Source: Paraburkholderia aromaticivorans
Lineage (GTDB): Bacteria > Pseudomonadota > Gammaproteobacteria > Burkholderiales > Burkholderiaceae
Assembly (NCBI RefSeq): GCF_002278075.1
Contig: NZ_CP022990.1
Coordinates: forward strand, 1,736,001 to 1,800,000
DNA length: 64,000 bases
Direction: 5' to 3'
A program made the position numbers and the translations under genes. The notes under the pieces were generated by a model, which saw only the letters and a list, made by a program, of their open reading frames with translations, searched no databases and was not told the DNA's origin. Below, one piece after another: positions 1 through 8,328 of the stretch; within the stretch, counting starts at the first letter, position 1; every line of letters starts with the position of its first letter.

Positions 1-18
1 TCGAGTCATAGATGGAAA

Positions 19-462
19 TCAAGCGCTTTTGTCCCGTAGCGACGCGACATATTGCCTGGCGGCTTCGTTGCCGTGGGCGATCGCCCGTGACGCAAGGGAA
101 AATCCCAGCTGCGTTTCATGGGCCACCGCGCTGCGGTCGTCGTCGAAGACTTTCGCTGCGCGCCGCATGTGCTGCGCAGCCTGCGTGTGAAGATCCGACG
201 CCGCGGCATGATGTTTCGCGGCAGTCAGGCCACTTTCGACGGACCCTGCCGGCAATGGCGCGGCGGTATGTTTGGCGGCGAGGTTGGCCTCTGCGATGGC
301 AAACAACGCATGGCCTTGCGCCAATACCGCCTGGTGGGCCGCGTGATCGTAATCCTTGCCCGCCTCGTAATACTGCGAAGCCTCCCGGTGAAATTTCGCT
401 GCCTGCTCGTGATGCGATGCAGCAGCATCGAGATGTTCCTTTTTACTTTGCTTGGTGTTCAC
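19..462 (-). CDS. His/Ala-rich helical hypothetical protein
   Basis: A 147-residue protein that I do not recognise as a named family. It is rich in Ala, His and Gln, has no signal peptide or membrane segment, and reads as a run of amphipathic helices in which His-Ala and Ala-Ala pairs recur. The GTG start at 462 is favoured because a strong GGAGG lies seven bases upstream. It is transcribed in the same direction as the EAL gene, which ends 174 bp further right, so it may be the last gene of that unit or have its own promoter. Coding seems real because of the good ribosome site and the coherent composition. The function is unknown; a small stress-associated coiled protein is only a guess. Confidence 0.7.
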   Translation of the reverse strand: MNTKQSKKEHLDAAASHHEQAAKFHREASQYYEAGKDYDHAAHQAVLAQGHALFAIAEANLAAKHTAAPLPAGSVESGLTAAKHHAAASDLHTQAAQHMRRAAKVFDDDRSAVAHETQLGFSLASRAIAHGNEAARQYVASLRDKSA

Positions 463-636
463 GGCAAATCCTCCGATAACGGTTCGTTTCTGCGGTGACC
501 GGTTGCTCGCGGATAGGCAGCCGGACGGAATCCGTTATGGAAAGGTACTCTCTCTCGCGGTGACGTGGGCTTTCGAGGGAAAAGTCATGCCTTTACTGGC
601 GATAGCGGTTCAGCTCGCGCAGCCAATAGCGTCCGC

Positions 637-2808
637 TCACGCCGACGCCGCGAGAATCGCTTCGACGATTGCTTCCCGGGCGGCCAGGTAAGCTTCGCTA
701 CGCGGTCCTTCGTTGATCGCGGTATGGACAAATGCCCGCTTGACAGACTCATCGCCGAATCCGGCCGGGAAGATCGAATCCATATCGGAGAAGAACGTCG
801 AGAACGGGCAGACCTGACATGCGGACGCAAGCGGAGCTTCCCAAACGGCGCCGCCCACGTTCGACGCGGACGGCGTGTTGCCGATGTCGGCAAGGCGGGT
901 CAACGCGAGCGGGTCTTCGGACACGAGATGCAGCCGTTCCTCCCAGATCAGCAACTGCGCCAGCTTCACGAATGCGCCCTTGCGAGGGTGGCCGGCTGAC
1001 GTATCGGCGGTACGTGGGCGCGTCGCCAGCCAGTTCGTCAACTGGGCGGCCGGCATCGGCTCGGCGATAGCGTAACCCTGCACGGCATCCGCGCCCAGAA
1101 TTCCGATCGCGTCGAGCAGATCGACGTGTTCGATACCCTCGACCACCACCGACTTGCCAAGCGAGTGGCCAAGTCTCGTCAACTGATAGATGAAACGCAA
1201 TACGCTGTTGGCGTCCTGGTCGGCGAGGTTCGTGATATTGCGATCTATCTTGATCCAGTCGAACGGCAATTGCCGCAAGCGGTTCAGGCTGCTGTGACCC
1301 GAGCCCAGATCGTCCTCCGCGAGAATCACGCCCAGTGCCTTGAAGCGGTTCAATGCCTGCAGAACGTCGCTGTTCGCGGGCAGGTCGTCGGTTTCCAGCA
1401 CCTCCAGGGTGAGCACATGCGGGGCGCAGCCGTGCTGCGCGAGCGCCTGCTGCGTCGCCGTGAAATAGCGGAGATCGCTGAGCGCGGCGGGAGGAAGATT
1501 GATCGCCACGGCAAGATCGAGGTCGTCCCGCAACCACGCATTTCTTTGCGCGAGCGCCTGGTTCAGGCCGCTTACATACAGGTGAAAAAAATCGTTCGAC
1601 GACATGACCGGAAAGAAAACGGCCGGACTCAGCACACGGTCCCCGTCCCGCAGCCGGGCGAGCACTTCGATCTTCGTCACCTCCCCCGTCCGGATGTCGA
1701 GCAAGGGCTGGTAATACATCACCAACGCTTCAGAGTGAAGCAACTCCGTCCAGCGCTGCCGTTGTGTGTAAGGTACCGTGCGTGTGTGCCCTTCGGAGTT
1801 TTCGATCCGGTCGATCGCGAGACCCAGCAAGCTCTGCAGCATGGCAATGAACGCACTCTGATCTTCCGACGAATAGCCTCCCGGATAGGCGCTATACAGC
1901 GAAAGAATGGCCTTCGCCGGTTTGCCCGGCTGCCGCAGCGGAATCGCGATACTGGAGCGAAAGCCCGCCATGGCGGCCCGCTCCCGCCAGGGTTCCATGC
2001 TCGGGTCCGTTGCAATATCGACCACCCGGTGCACCTCGCCGCTGCGCCATGCGCGCCCTGCCGGCCCCTGCCCTTGCGGCTGCATCGCGTCGGTCGTGAT
2101 CTGCTGTTCGCTGCCCGCCTCGACATGCGCAACATACGCGCGGATAGCGCCACCCGACGCGGACTCGAACCGAAACACGCCTTGTGAGTCAGGTCGGCCG
2201 ACGGAACATCCCGCGACTTCTTCGTGTCGGCCAAGAAGATTCACCGTGAGGCCGATCAGATCGGTGTAAGTCTCGGCCTCCCACGCAACGTTCGTGAGCG
2301 CCATGAGAACCTGCTGCCGCGACGCCTGGATCTGTTGATAGGCTTCGGTCTGAAACGCGAGATCGCGCGTCAACCGGCGCGCCAGTAGCGACAGTGCTTC
2401 GTTATGCTGCACTGGATCGACCGAACGACGAATCTCGGTCGCAAGAATGATCCTGCTGCGCACGAGTTCTTCCCGGTCGAGACCGATAATCGCGTGCACG
2501 CGGCCCACCCGCAAAGCCATCTCTCGATGCGCGTGTGCGCTCAGATCGGGGGACGCCATCGTCAGCAGCGTGTCCCGCTGCTTCGCCTTGAGGTGCTCCA
2601 ACTCGTCGGGCGAGAGCGCCTCGAGAATGGCTTTCGATTTCGGGAGTACGGCCAGTTTCAGGTAGAACGCATCGACTATCTCCGCCGCGTGACCAGTCAT
2701 CACGCTCAATAGAGACGCGAAAACGGACTGGCGCTTTTGATCGTAAAGATCGACGTCGTCATCCATCCAATGATTGCTTGCGCCGCTGCTTTGCGCGGGA
2801 TTCGCCAT
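637..2808 (-). CDS. globin-coupled GAF-EAL cyclic-di-GMP phosphodiesterase
   Basis: A 723-residue cytoplasmic sensor enzyme expected to hydrolyse cyclic di-GMP. Residues about 15-165 look like a sensor globin, with His105 in the F-helix context VGRVHAIIGLD as the likely proximal haem ligand. Residues about 180-335 form a GAF domain and about 355-595 an EAL domain. The EAL signature residues are present: E381 (EVLAR), N437, E469, D499-D500 (EDDLGSG), K520, E557 and Q577, so catalysis is plausible. A further 120 residues after the EAL domain contain a CQVC motif (664-667) and do not match a domain I know. The globin suggests that O2, NO or CO sets the phosphodiesterase activity. An FNR-like box lies 191 bp upstream. 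Confidence 0.9.
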   Translation of the reverse strand: MANPAQSSGASNHWMDDDVDLYDQKRQSVFASLLSVMTGHAAEIVDAFYLKLAVLPKSKAILEALSPDELEHLKAKQRDTLLTMASPDLSAHAHREMALRVGRVHAIIGLDREELVRSRIILATEIRRSVDPVQHNEALSLLARRLTRDLAFQTEAYQQIQASRQQVLMALTNVAWEAETYTDLIGLTVNLLGRHEEVAGCSVGRPDSQGVFRFESASGGAIRAYVAHVEAGSEQQITTDAMQPQGQGPAGRAWRSGEVHRVVDIATDPSMEPWRERAAMAGFRSSIAIPLRQPGKPAKAILSLYSAYPGGYSSEDQSAFIAMLQSLLGLAIDRIENSEGHTRTVPYTQRQRWTELLHSEALVMYYQPLLDIRTGEVTKIEVLARLRDGDRVLSPAVFFPVMSSNDFFHLYVSGLNQALAQRNAWLRDDLDLAVAINLPPAALSDLRYFTATQQALAQHGCAPHVLTLEVLETDDLPANSDVLQALNRFKALGVILAEDDLGSGHSSLNRLRQLPFDWIKIDRNITNLADQDANSVLRFIYQLTRLGHSLGKSVVVEGIEHVDLLDAIGILGADAVQGYAIAEPMPAAQLTNWLATRPRTADTSAGHPRKGAFVKLAQLLIWEERLHLVSEDPLALTRLADIGNTPSASNVGGAVWEAPLASACQVCPFSTFFSDMDSIFPAGFGDESVKRAFVHTAINEGPRSEAYLAAREAIVEAILAASA

Positions 2809-3119
2809 AGCCTTGCAGTCTCTTCTGTCGGTAGCGCGATGCAGGAGCGGCAGCGGGCACTGGCGCCGATAAGGCGGTTTTCATCGTGGCGCCCGCATTC
2901 CCAGCATCGCATGAATGGATGCACGCGAAACCCTATCATAGGGCATCGGCGCTTTCCCTCATGACAAGGGCTTATTCGGAGCGCCCAGCGCGTCGCGCTT
3001 GATCGTGGTCAAGCTCAGCGGCGCCGCTTCGTCTACCGTGGTCAAAGTCGGCGGCTTATGGGGACGCCGCCGCGCGGCAACGTCCGTTTTCAATGTCTGG
3101 TCACCCGGAAGGAATCGCG
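2809..3119. other. divergent intergenic region, EAL / LemA
   Basis: A 311-bp region between two divergent genes with no credible ORF. It contains the dyad GCTTGA-N6-TCAAGC, which includes an FNR-like site described separately, and the LemA ribosome site GGAAGGAA at 3107-3114. I see no other clear element. Confidence 0.5.
2999..3012 (-). promoter_or_regulatory. FNR/Anr-like box (TTGAT-CGTG-GTCAA)
   Basis: The sequence matches the FNR/Anr consensus TTGAT-N4-ATCAA at nine of ten positions. Reading toward the EAL gene, an AATAAG hexamer (complement of 2971-2976) lies 22 bp from the box. That places the box centre at -41.5 if the hexamer is the -10 element, the usual class II position. The hexamer is only a fair match, so this is a candidate. 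The box could instead serve the LemA gene on the other side. Confidence 0.4.
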
Positions 3120-3779
3120 ATGACAGCGGCGCTGATCTCAACATTCAATGTAACGACCCGACCGTTCGCGAAAACGGTTTGCTTTATTGCTGCTGTCTTC
3201 GCGCTCCTGCCGGCAGGCGGCTGCGGAACCTATATCGCGCCGGCGAACGACGCAGAGCTCAAGGCGTCGTTGACCGACGTGCTGGATCTCTATTCCCAGC
3301 GGCTCCGGCTGGTCACCCAGCTAACGGCGATTGCAAAAGACAACCTGAAGCACGGTACGTCCGTACTCGCCGCGGTTGCGAGCGCCCGCGCCCAGATCGC
3401 TGCCGTGAATGCCACGCCCGCGCTTGCAAACGACCCCATTGCATTCGAACGTTTCGACGTTGCGCAAAGGCAGTTGACCGAAGCCGTGTCCGCGCTGACG
3501 GTCGAAGCCGAATCCGAACCCCGCCTGAATACAGACGCCACCTTCCGTGCGCTTCAGGGCAACCTTGCCGTTTGGGCGACGCGTATCGGCTCCGCTCGCA
3601 CGCGCTACGACGAAGCCGCGCAAATCTACAATGCAACGCTGCACACCTTTCCACACAACATCGCGGCAAAGCTGTACGCCGAGCGGGAAAAACCGCTTTT
3701 CACCGTATCGGACCGTCGGCCTTCGGGAACGCTGCCGCACATCGACTTCCGGGAGCTGCGCGGGGCTTTACGGGTCTAA
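3120..3779 (+). CDS. LemA family lipoprotein
   Basis: A LemA-family protein of about 219 residues. The ATG at 3120 is chosen over the upstream ATG at 3093 because GGAAGGAA sits six bases before it. The N-terminus has a hydrophobic stretch ending in LLPAGGC, which resembles a lipobox, so I expect a lipid-anchored envelope protein with a periplasmic helical bundle. The C-terminal half carries the family pattern: a segment with LNTDATFRALQGNL, then ARTRYDEAAQIYNATLHTFP. LemA proteins are widespread but their role is poorly defined. The gene is divergent from the EAL gene and convergent with the porin; the two stops are 38 bp apart. Confidence 0.8.
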   Translation: MTAALISTFNVTTRPFAKTVCFIAAVFALLPAGGCGTYIAPANDAELKASLTDVLDLYSQRLRLVTQLTAIAKDNLKHGTSVLAAVASARAQIAAVNATPALANDPIAFERFDVAQRQLTEAVSALTVEAESEPRLNTDATFRALQGNLAVWATRIGSARTRYDEAAQIYNATLHTFPHNIAAKLYAEREKPLFTVSDRRPSGTLPHIDFRELRGALRV

Positions 3780-3817
3780 CCGGCGGAGGGCGGCTGTACG
3801 TGGACGCAGGCGCCGTG

Positions 3818-5068
3818 TTAGAAGCGGTGGCGCAGACCGACCGCCGCGACGAACTGATTCGCGCCCGACGCGCGCGAAAAATTCGATATCTGGGCGCCCT
3901 GAATCCCCGTCCCCTCCAACTGGTTCGCACGCTGATATAACGCTTCGGCATACACGTCCGTGCGCGCCGAAATAAAGTACGTGTTCAACAGCCCGAGTTG
4001 ATGCCATTTCGGATAGCGCACTCCGGTCGGCGTGTCGAATCGGCCGTAGGTAAAGACATAGTTTGCCGAGACATGCCACTTGGGCGTCATGAAGTAGCGC
4101 ACGTTGACTTCGGCGTTCTCGAACCGGACCTTGTCGTGCGGCAGCGAAATCGCCGTATCGGCGACGTTGTTGATCGAGGTCGCGTTATCGAGCCGGGTCT
4201 CGCTTAGCACCAGTCCCACGAGTGCGTCGTTGTACCGGTAGTTTCCTCCCACCGCGTATGTCCGTTGTCGGTCGGCGTTGAACGGCGCACCCGCCGGTTC
4301 CGAACCACCCGTATTGGCCGTGGCGAGATTCGAAGCGTGATTGAACTGGAAATATCCCGCGCCGATGCGCATCCCGCCATAGTGGTAGCTCGCGCCCAAA
4401 CTATATTCGCGGCTGTCGTCGAACGCCCCGGCCTTGTTCGAGAAGCCATACGTGCCGCCGAACGTCACACCGTGAAAGTCCGGGCTCGAGTATTTGACCG
4501 AGTTGTTCGTGCGCGTGTAGTTATCCAGATTATCGTTGTCGTACGGATGCGCGAAGGCCGTTCCGCCGTAAGCGGTGCCGCCGAGCGCGAAGGGCTCGAC
4601 GTATTGCACCACCGCGTCGAACTGACGGCCCAACGTGAGCGTTCCCGAACGCTTCGAGGCCAGTCCCACGAACGACTGGAAGCCGAATAGCCGGCCCTGC
4701 TGCGCGGCTGTGCCCGTCATGACCGAAAAGCCATTGGTCAGCGTGAAGAGCGCATTCAGGTCGCTGGTAATGGGTTCTTCGCCCGTCAGCGCCCAGCGGC
4801 TGATGTTCACGTCGCCATTCTTGGCCTGCCAGGCCGACTGATGTCCCGACTTGTTGCCGGCATCGCTAACATACGCAATGCCCGCGTCCATCGATCCTGT
4901 CAGTCGCAATGAAGCTTGCGCATGAACCAATGGCGACGTCATGGCCAGAACCATGGCAACTCGCAGCCGTGCTTGACGGCCCGTATCACGGTGGTGTTCG
5001 CGCTTGTCCCCGAAGTGCGCGGAATGCGCCGCGGCTCGGCTTCTGGCCGATTGCCTGTAATTGTTCAT
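3818..5068 (-). CDS. Gram-negative trimeric porin
   Basis: An outer-membrane general diffusion porin of the Burkholderia OmpC-like family, a 16-strand barrel. The C-terminus ends in VGLRHRF, with the terminal Phe needed for barrel assembly. Characteristic strands such as LTLGRQFDAVV and NNSVKYSSPDFHGVTFGG are present. The start is uncertain. The frame stays open to a GTG at 5212, and even from the ATG at 5068 there are about 40 charged, basic residues before the hydrophobic signal core MVLAMTSPLVHA. The true start may lie closer to that core. No strong ribosome site marks any option. Of the four porins in the window it has the least tidy N-terminus. Confidence 0.85.
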   Translation of the reverse strand: MNNYRQSARSRAAAHSAHFGDKREHHRDTGRQARLRVAMVLAMTSPLVHAQASLRLTGSMDAGIAYVSDAGNKSGHQSAWQAKNGDVNISRWALTGEEPITSDLNALFTLTNGFSVMTGTAAQQGRLFGFQSFVGLASKRSGTLTLGRQFDAVVQYVEPFALGGTAYGGTAFAHPYDNDNLDNYTRTNNSVKYSSPDFHGVTFGGTYGFSNKAGAFDDSREYSLGASYHYGGMRIGAGYFQFNHASNLATANTGGSEPAGAPFNADRQRTYAVGGNYRYNDALVGLVLSETRLDNATSINNVADTAISLPHDKVRFENAEVNVRYFMTPKWHVSANYVFTYGRFDTPTGVRYPKWHQLGLLNTYFISARTDVYAEALYQRANQLEGTGIQGAQISNFSRASGANQFVAAVGLRHRF

Positions 5069-5345
5069 TGAATGACGTGTACGGTTGATATCGATGCCGG
5101 TCAGTGGTCTCCATGACCTGATTTCAATGGCATTCGACTGTTGAGCGAGTGATTCGCCCGTGTTTTTATCATCGCACTGTCGCCCGCATACAGACGCAAA
5201 TGTGTAAGGCACTCTTCCACTAGACGGCGCTAATGGGAGTACGCACTGCGTCCGATATGGCCAGTGAAAATCACGCAGGCGGATCAGGCCGCGCAGGGGA
5301 ACACCGTCACATCGATGTTCCGCTTACAGCGGCGCATCCGCGCGT

Positions 5346-7529
5346 TCAGTCGCGCGGAAACGGCGCGTCGCGATCCAGCAGCGCGGTCCGAACGAAATGC
5401 AGGCAACCGATTATCCTCAGCATGCGGTAGCGCTCCGCCGTATGAGGCGTCAACTCTTCCAGCCGCGTTTGCGCCATGCTGATCGCCACGTTGACCGCCG
5501 CGAGCGCGCTTCTCAGATGCCTCACGTTGGGCTGGTCGAACAGCACCGGCAGCGCGCGCACCGCCAGATCGATCGAAGCAAGCCAGCGAGGCTTCGGCAT
5601 CCGGCCGCGCACGCCGCTCTCCTGCTGCAATTCGCCACGCAGGTCGATGGCCGCGTGACCCACTTCGAGTGTGGCCAGCATCCATTGCAGCGCGTCGCGG
5701 TGCCGATGCGATTGCGTGATGAGCAGCGTGCGCAGTTGCGACATCAGGTCGTGGGTGCTCGACTGAAAGCGCCCGTCGAGCCCGGCGAGCGGCGCGGTGC
5801 ATGCCATGGCGACTTGCCCTCTCAAGTGACGCTTGATCTTCTCGACGAGCCAGGGCATTTGAGGCGGAAAGATAACGGCGAAGGCCAATGCGCACAGCAG
5901 CATCGACGTGAGAATCGCGAGCCCGTTGTTCATCAGGACGTCGGGCGCGTAGTCGATCACATTGTCGGGTCCGGCGAGCAGGCAGAAGAACACCGCGAAG
6001 CCGACCCCGTAGGCTGCCGTGGACCGCCGCGCCATCAGAAACGCGCCGAGGCCGAGCGGCAGCAGAAGCGCTGCGCACAGCAGCGGAAAGCCGTCGATAT
6101 TCGGATAGACGTGGGACAGGAACACGCAGCCGAACAGCAGCGAGAGCGCGGCGCCAGCAGCAATCTGCAAGGTGAATTTCGGCGGCACGGGCGATGTCGA
6201 GCTCAGCGCGCAGGTGATCGCCGCGCCCGTCACCAGAAAGCTGCCGCCCGGCCAGCCGGACGCGATCCAGAACCAGCTGGCGGCGCCGACGGCCACGACC
6301 GTGCGAACGAACGCCAGTCCAACCACGTATGGGCTGGTTTGCGGTTCGTACCGTACGCGCGAGCGGTCGAGCACATGCTTGCGCGAGTTGGCCAGCGAGA
6401 GATAAATGTCGCAGTAAGACAGGAATTCGCCGACGAACCGGTGAACCAGTTCCATCGCAGTGACGTAATCCAGCATCGAGCGTGGCGCGACTCGTTCTAT
6501 TTCCCGTTGCGTTTCGCGCGCGCGCCGCGCCAGACCGGTCTGGAACCCCTTGATGCGCTCCAGTAGCTCCGGCATGTCGGCCTCACCCTTTTGCAGCCTT
6601 CTGCCGACATCCACGAGCAACACGGACAGTTCATCCAGAAACGGGGAAATGGCGGCGATCGTTTCGGCGGCGCCACTGCCGCGTAATCGCTTGAGCAGTT
6701 GGTGCAGCGCATGCAGGCGGGCGCATGCATTCATGAAGTCGCTATTCAGGCGTGAGAGCCGCGCCGCCCGGGCGCGCATATCGGGGTCTTCGTACGACGC
6801 GAAGGTGCGCGTCGCTTCGAATCCGACGATCTCGTCGACGAGCGCGGCAAACTGCTTCTCGAACCTATCCGCCGGCAATGCCGTCGACAGGACGCCGGCC
6901 GCGAAATCCGTGAACTCGATGGTCCGCCGTTTCAACGTGCGGAATAAAGTGGTCGTCGCCTTGATCGGGAAAACCAGCGCGCTCACCGCGCTCGAACACA
7001 GAATGCCGATCGACACCTCGGCGGCACGGGTCAATGCCGCCAGAAAGATCGTGTTGGGTTGCATCAGCGCCGGAACGCCGATCAGCGCCGCCGTATAGCC
7101 GGCTAACACGAAACCGTACCAGCGAAAGTGGCGGTTTCGAACCGCCGCCGCTGTGCATAGCCCAATCCAGCAGGTCAGACCGAATAGATACAACTCCGGG
7201 TCCTGCACGCAGAGACCGGCAAGCAGAATCGCGAACACGGTGCCGACGGCCGTGCCGACAACCCGGTAAAAGCTCTTCGCGAGCACCATGCCGCTGACCG
7301 GCTGCATCAGAACGAAGACCGTCGTCATCGCGGTGCGCGGCTGCTGGAGGTCGAGCAACATTCCGATGCCCAGCGCAAGCAGGGCCGCGGCCACCGTCTT
7401 GAACAGATGCAGCCAGATCAGACCGTCGTTGAGCGCCCAATGCGATGACGCCTTTCTCGCCAGCCTCAGCCAGCGCGACACCTCGCTTCTTTGGCTCAAT
7501 GAGGGACTACGGGAATATCGGAGATCCAT
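5346..7529 (-). CDS. FUSC family inner-membrane exporter
   Basis: A 727-residue membrane protein of the fusaric acid resistance / aromatic acid exporter (AaeB-like) family. It has two homologous sets of membrane helices. The first set (about residues 35-195) contains LLDLQQPRTAMTTVFVLMQP, and the second (about 400-540) includes SWFWIASGWPGGSFLVTGA. Each is followed by a long cytoplasmic helical region, which is the usual two-half layout. Family members expel aromatic acids and related weak acids. No membrane-fusion or outer-membrane partner lies beside it, so it must work with a remote partner or alone. The substrate cannot be read from the sequence. Confidence 0.88.
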   Translation of the reverse strand: MDLRYSRSPSLSQRSEVSRWLRLARKASSHWALNDGLIWLHLFKTVAAALLALGIGMLLDLQQPRTAMTTVFVLMQPVSGMVLAKSFYRVVGTAVGTVFAILLAGLCVQDPELYLFGLTCWIGLCTAAAVRNRHFRWYGFVLAGYTAALIGVPALMQPNTIFLAALTRAAEVSIGILCSSAVSALVFPIKATTTLFRTLKRRTIEFTDFAAGVLSTALPADRFEKQFAALVDEIVGFEATRTFASYEDPDMRARAARLSRLNSDFMNACARLHALHQLLKRLRGSGAAETIAAISPFLDELSVLLVDVGRRLQKGEADMPELLERIKGFQTGLARRARETQREIERVAPRSMLDYVTAMELVHRFVGEFLSYCDIYLSLANSRKHVLDRSRVRYEPQTSPYVVGLAFVRTVVAVGAASWFWIASGWPGGSFLVTGAAITCALSSTSPVPPKFTLQIAAGAALSLLFGCVFLSHVYPNIDGFPLLCAALLLPLGLGAFLMARRSTAAYGVGFAVFFCLLAGPDNVIDYAPDVLMNNGLAILTSMLLCALAFAVIFPPQMPWLVEKIKRHLRGQVAMACTAPLAGLDGRFQSSTHDLMSQLRTLLITQSHRHRDALQWMLATLEVGHAAIDLRGELQQESGVRGRMPKPRWLASIDLAVRALPVLFDQPNVRHLRSALAAVNVAISMAQTRLEELTPHTAERYRMLRIIGCLHFVRTALLDRDAPFPRD

Positions 7530-7835
7530 GGAAAACGCGGCGGTGGTCGCCCTTTGCGGAATTGAGCCGCGTCATGGCGTCGTCCGTCGTCAAGGGAAGA
7601 ACCTCGATTCTAGGACCGCCCGATAGGTCTATTAAGCGGGCTCTTAGGGAACGTCCCTTGTCGCCAGGGTAACAATGCGCCCGCGCGGCCCACGCCATCG
7701 GCCTGCTTTCGGTCGGAAGAAACCGGCAGGCGCGATCTATCCTCAACCACCAAGGGACCATTCCACGCAAGGCGGATAATTTACTACGTCATCCTTTATA
7801 AAATGGAAAGCGTCAATCAAACACAAGAGAGGTCA
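7530..7835. other. divergent intergenic region, FUSC / DUF4148
   Basis: 306 bp without a credible gene. An AT-rich stretch near 7775-7802 contains GATAAT and TATAAA, either of which could be the -10 of the DUF4148 promoter, but no good -35 accompanies them. The DUF4148 ribosome site GAGAGG is at 7827-7832. Confidence 0.4.
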
Positions 7836-8168
7836 ATGATGTTCAGGTCGCTGTTTCCGGTGGTTGCAATCACCGCCATGCTTGCCGCGCCGGCCGTATC
7901 GTTTGCGCAGCAATCCGATCAGCCGGTGACGCGCGCTCAGGTGCGCGCCGAGCTTGTCGAACTCGAAAAGGCCGGCTACAACCCGGCGCATGGCGAAGAT
8001 CCCTCGTATCCCGCCGACATTCAGGCTGCGGAAGCCAAAGTCGCCGCACAAAAGGCGTCGGTGAACTCGTATGGCGGCTCGACGGGCGGCACCTCGGCGA
8101 CAGGCACGAGCCGCGCCGTGGTTCCGGCGGCCAGCCTGGAGAGACAGTCCCTTTACAGCAAGCACTAA
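7836..8168 (+). CDS. DUF4148 domain-containing exported protein
   Basis: A 110-residue exported protein of the DUF4148 family, common in Burkholderia and relatives. The ATG at 7836 is preferred to the in-frame ATG at 7803 because GAGAGG precedes it and the signal peptide then begins properly (MMFRSLFPVV, cleavage near SFAQ). The family block follows: VTRAQVRAELVELEKAGYNP, a G-x-DPSYP segment and a helix IQAAEAKVAAQKA. The tail is Gly/Ser/Thr-rich and probably disordered. The function of the family is unknown. A paralogue lies at 11923-12225. The gene converges with the sigma factor gene. Confidence 0.85.
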   Translation: MMFRSLFPVVAITAMLAAPAVSFAQQSDQPVTRAQVRAELVELEKAGYNPAHGEDPSYPADIQAAEAKVAAQKASVNSYGGSTGGTSATGTSRAVVPAASLERQSLYSKH

Positions 8169-8328
8169 AGACGGGTGGTGAAAATTGCAAAGCGCAGCGC
8201 CGCAAGGCTCACTGCGCCGTCCGCGTTGCAGCTTTCTGACCGCGGCGACGCGCGACGAGAACGGCTCATTGGCGCCGACACAAGCAAATAAGCCGGGTGC
8301 AATGCGGCTCACGCGCCCACCTCCTGGC

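Noticed and set aside
5085..5100. TTGATATCGATGCC as a possible FNR box upstream of the porin
   Set aside because: Only about seven of ten positions match and the second half-site is poor.
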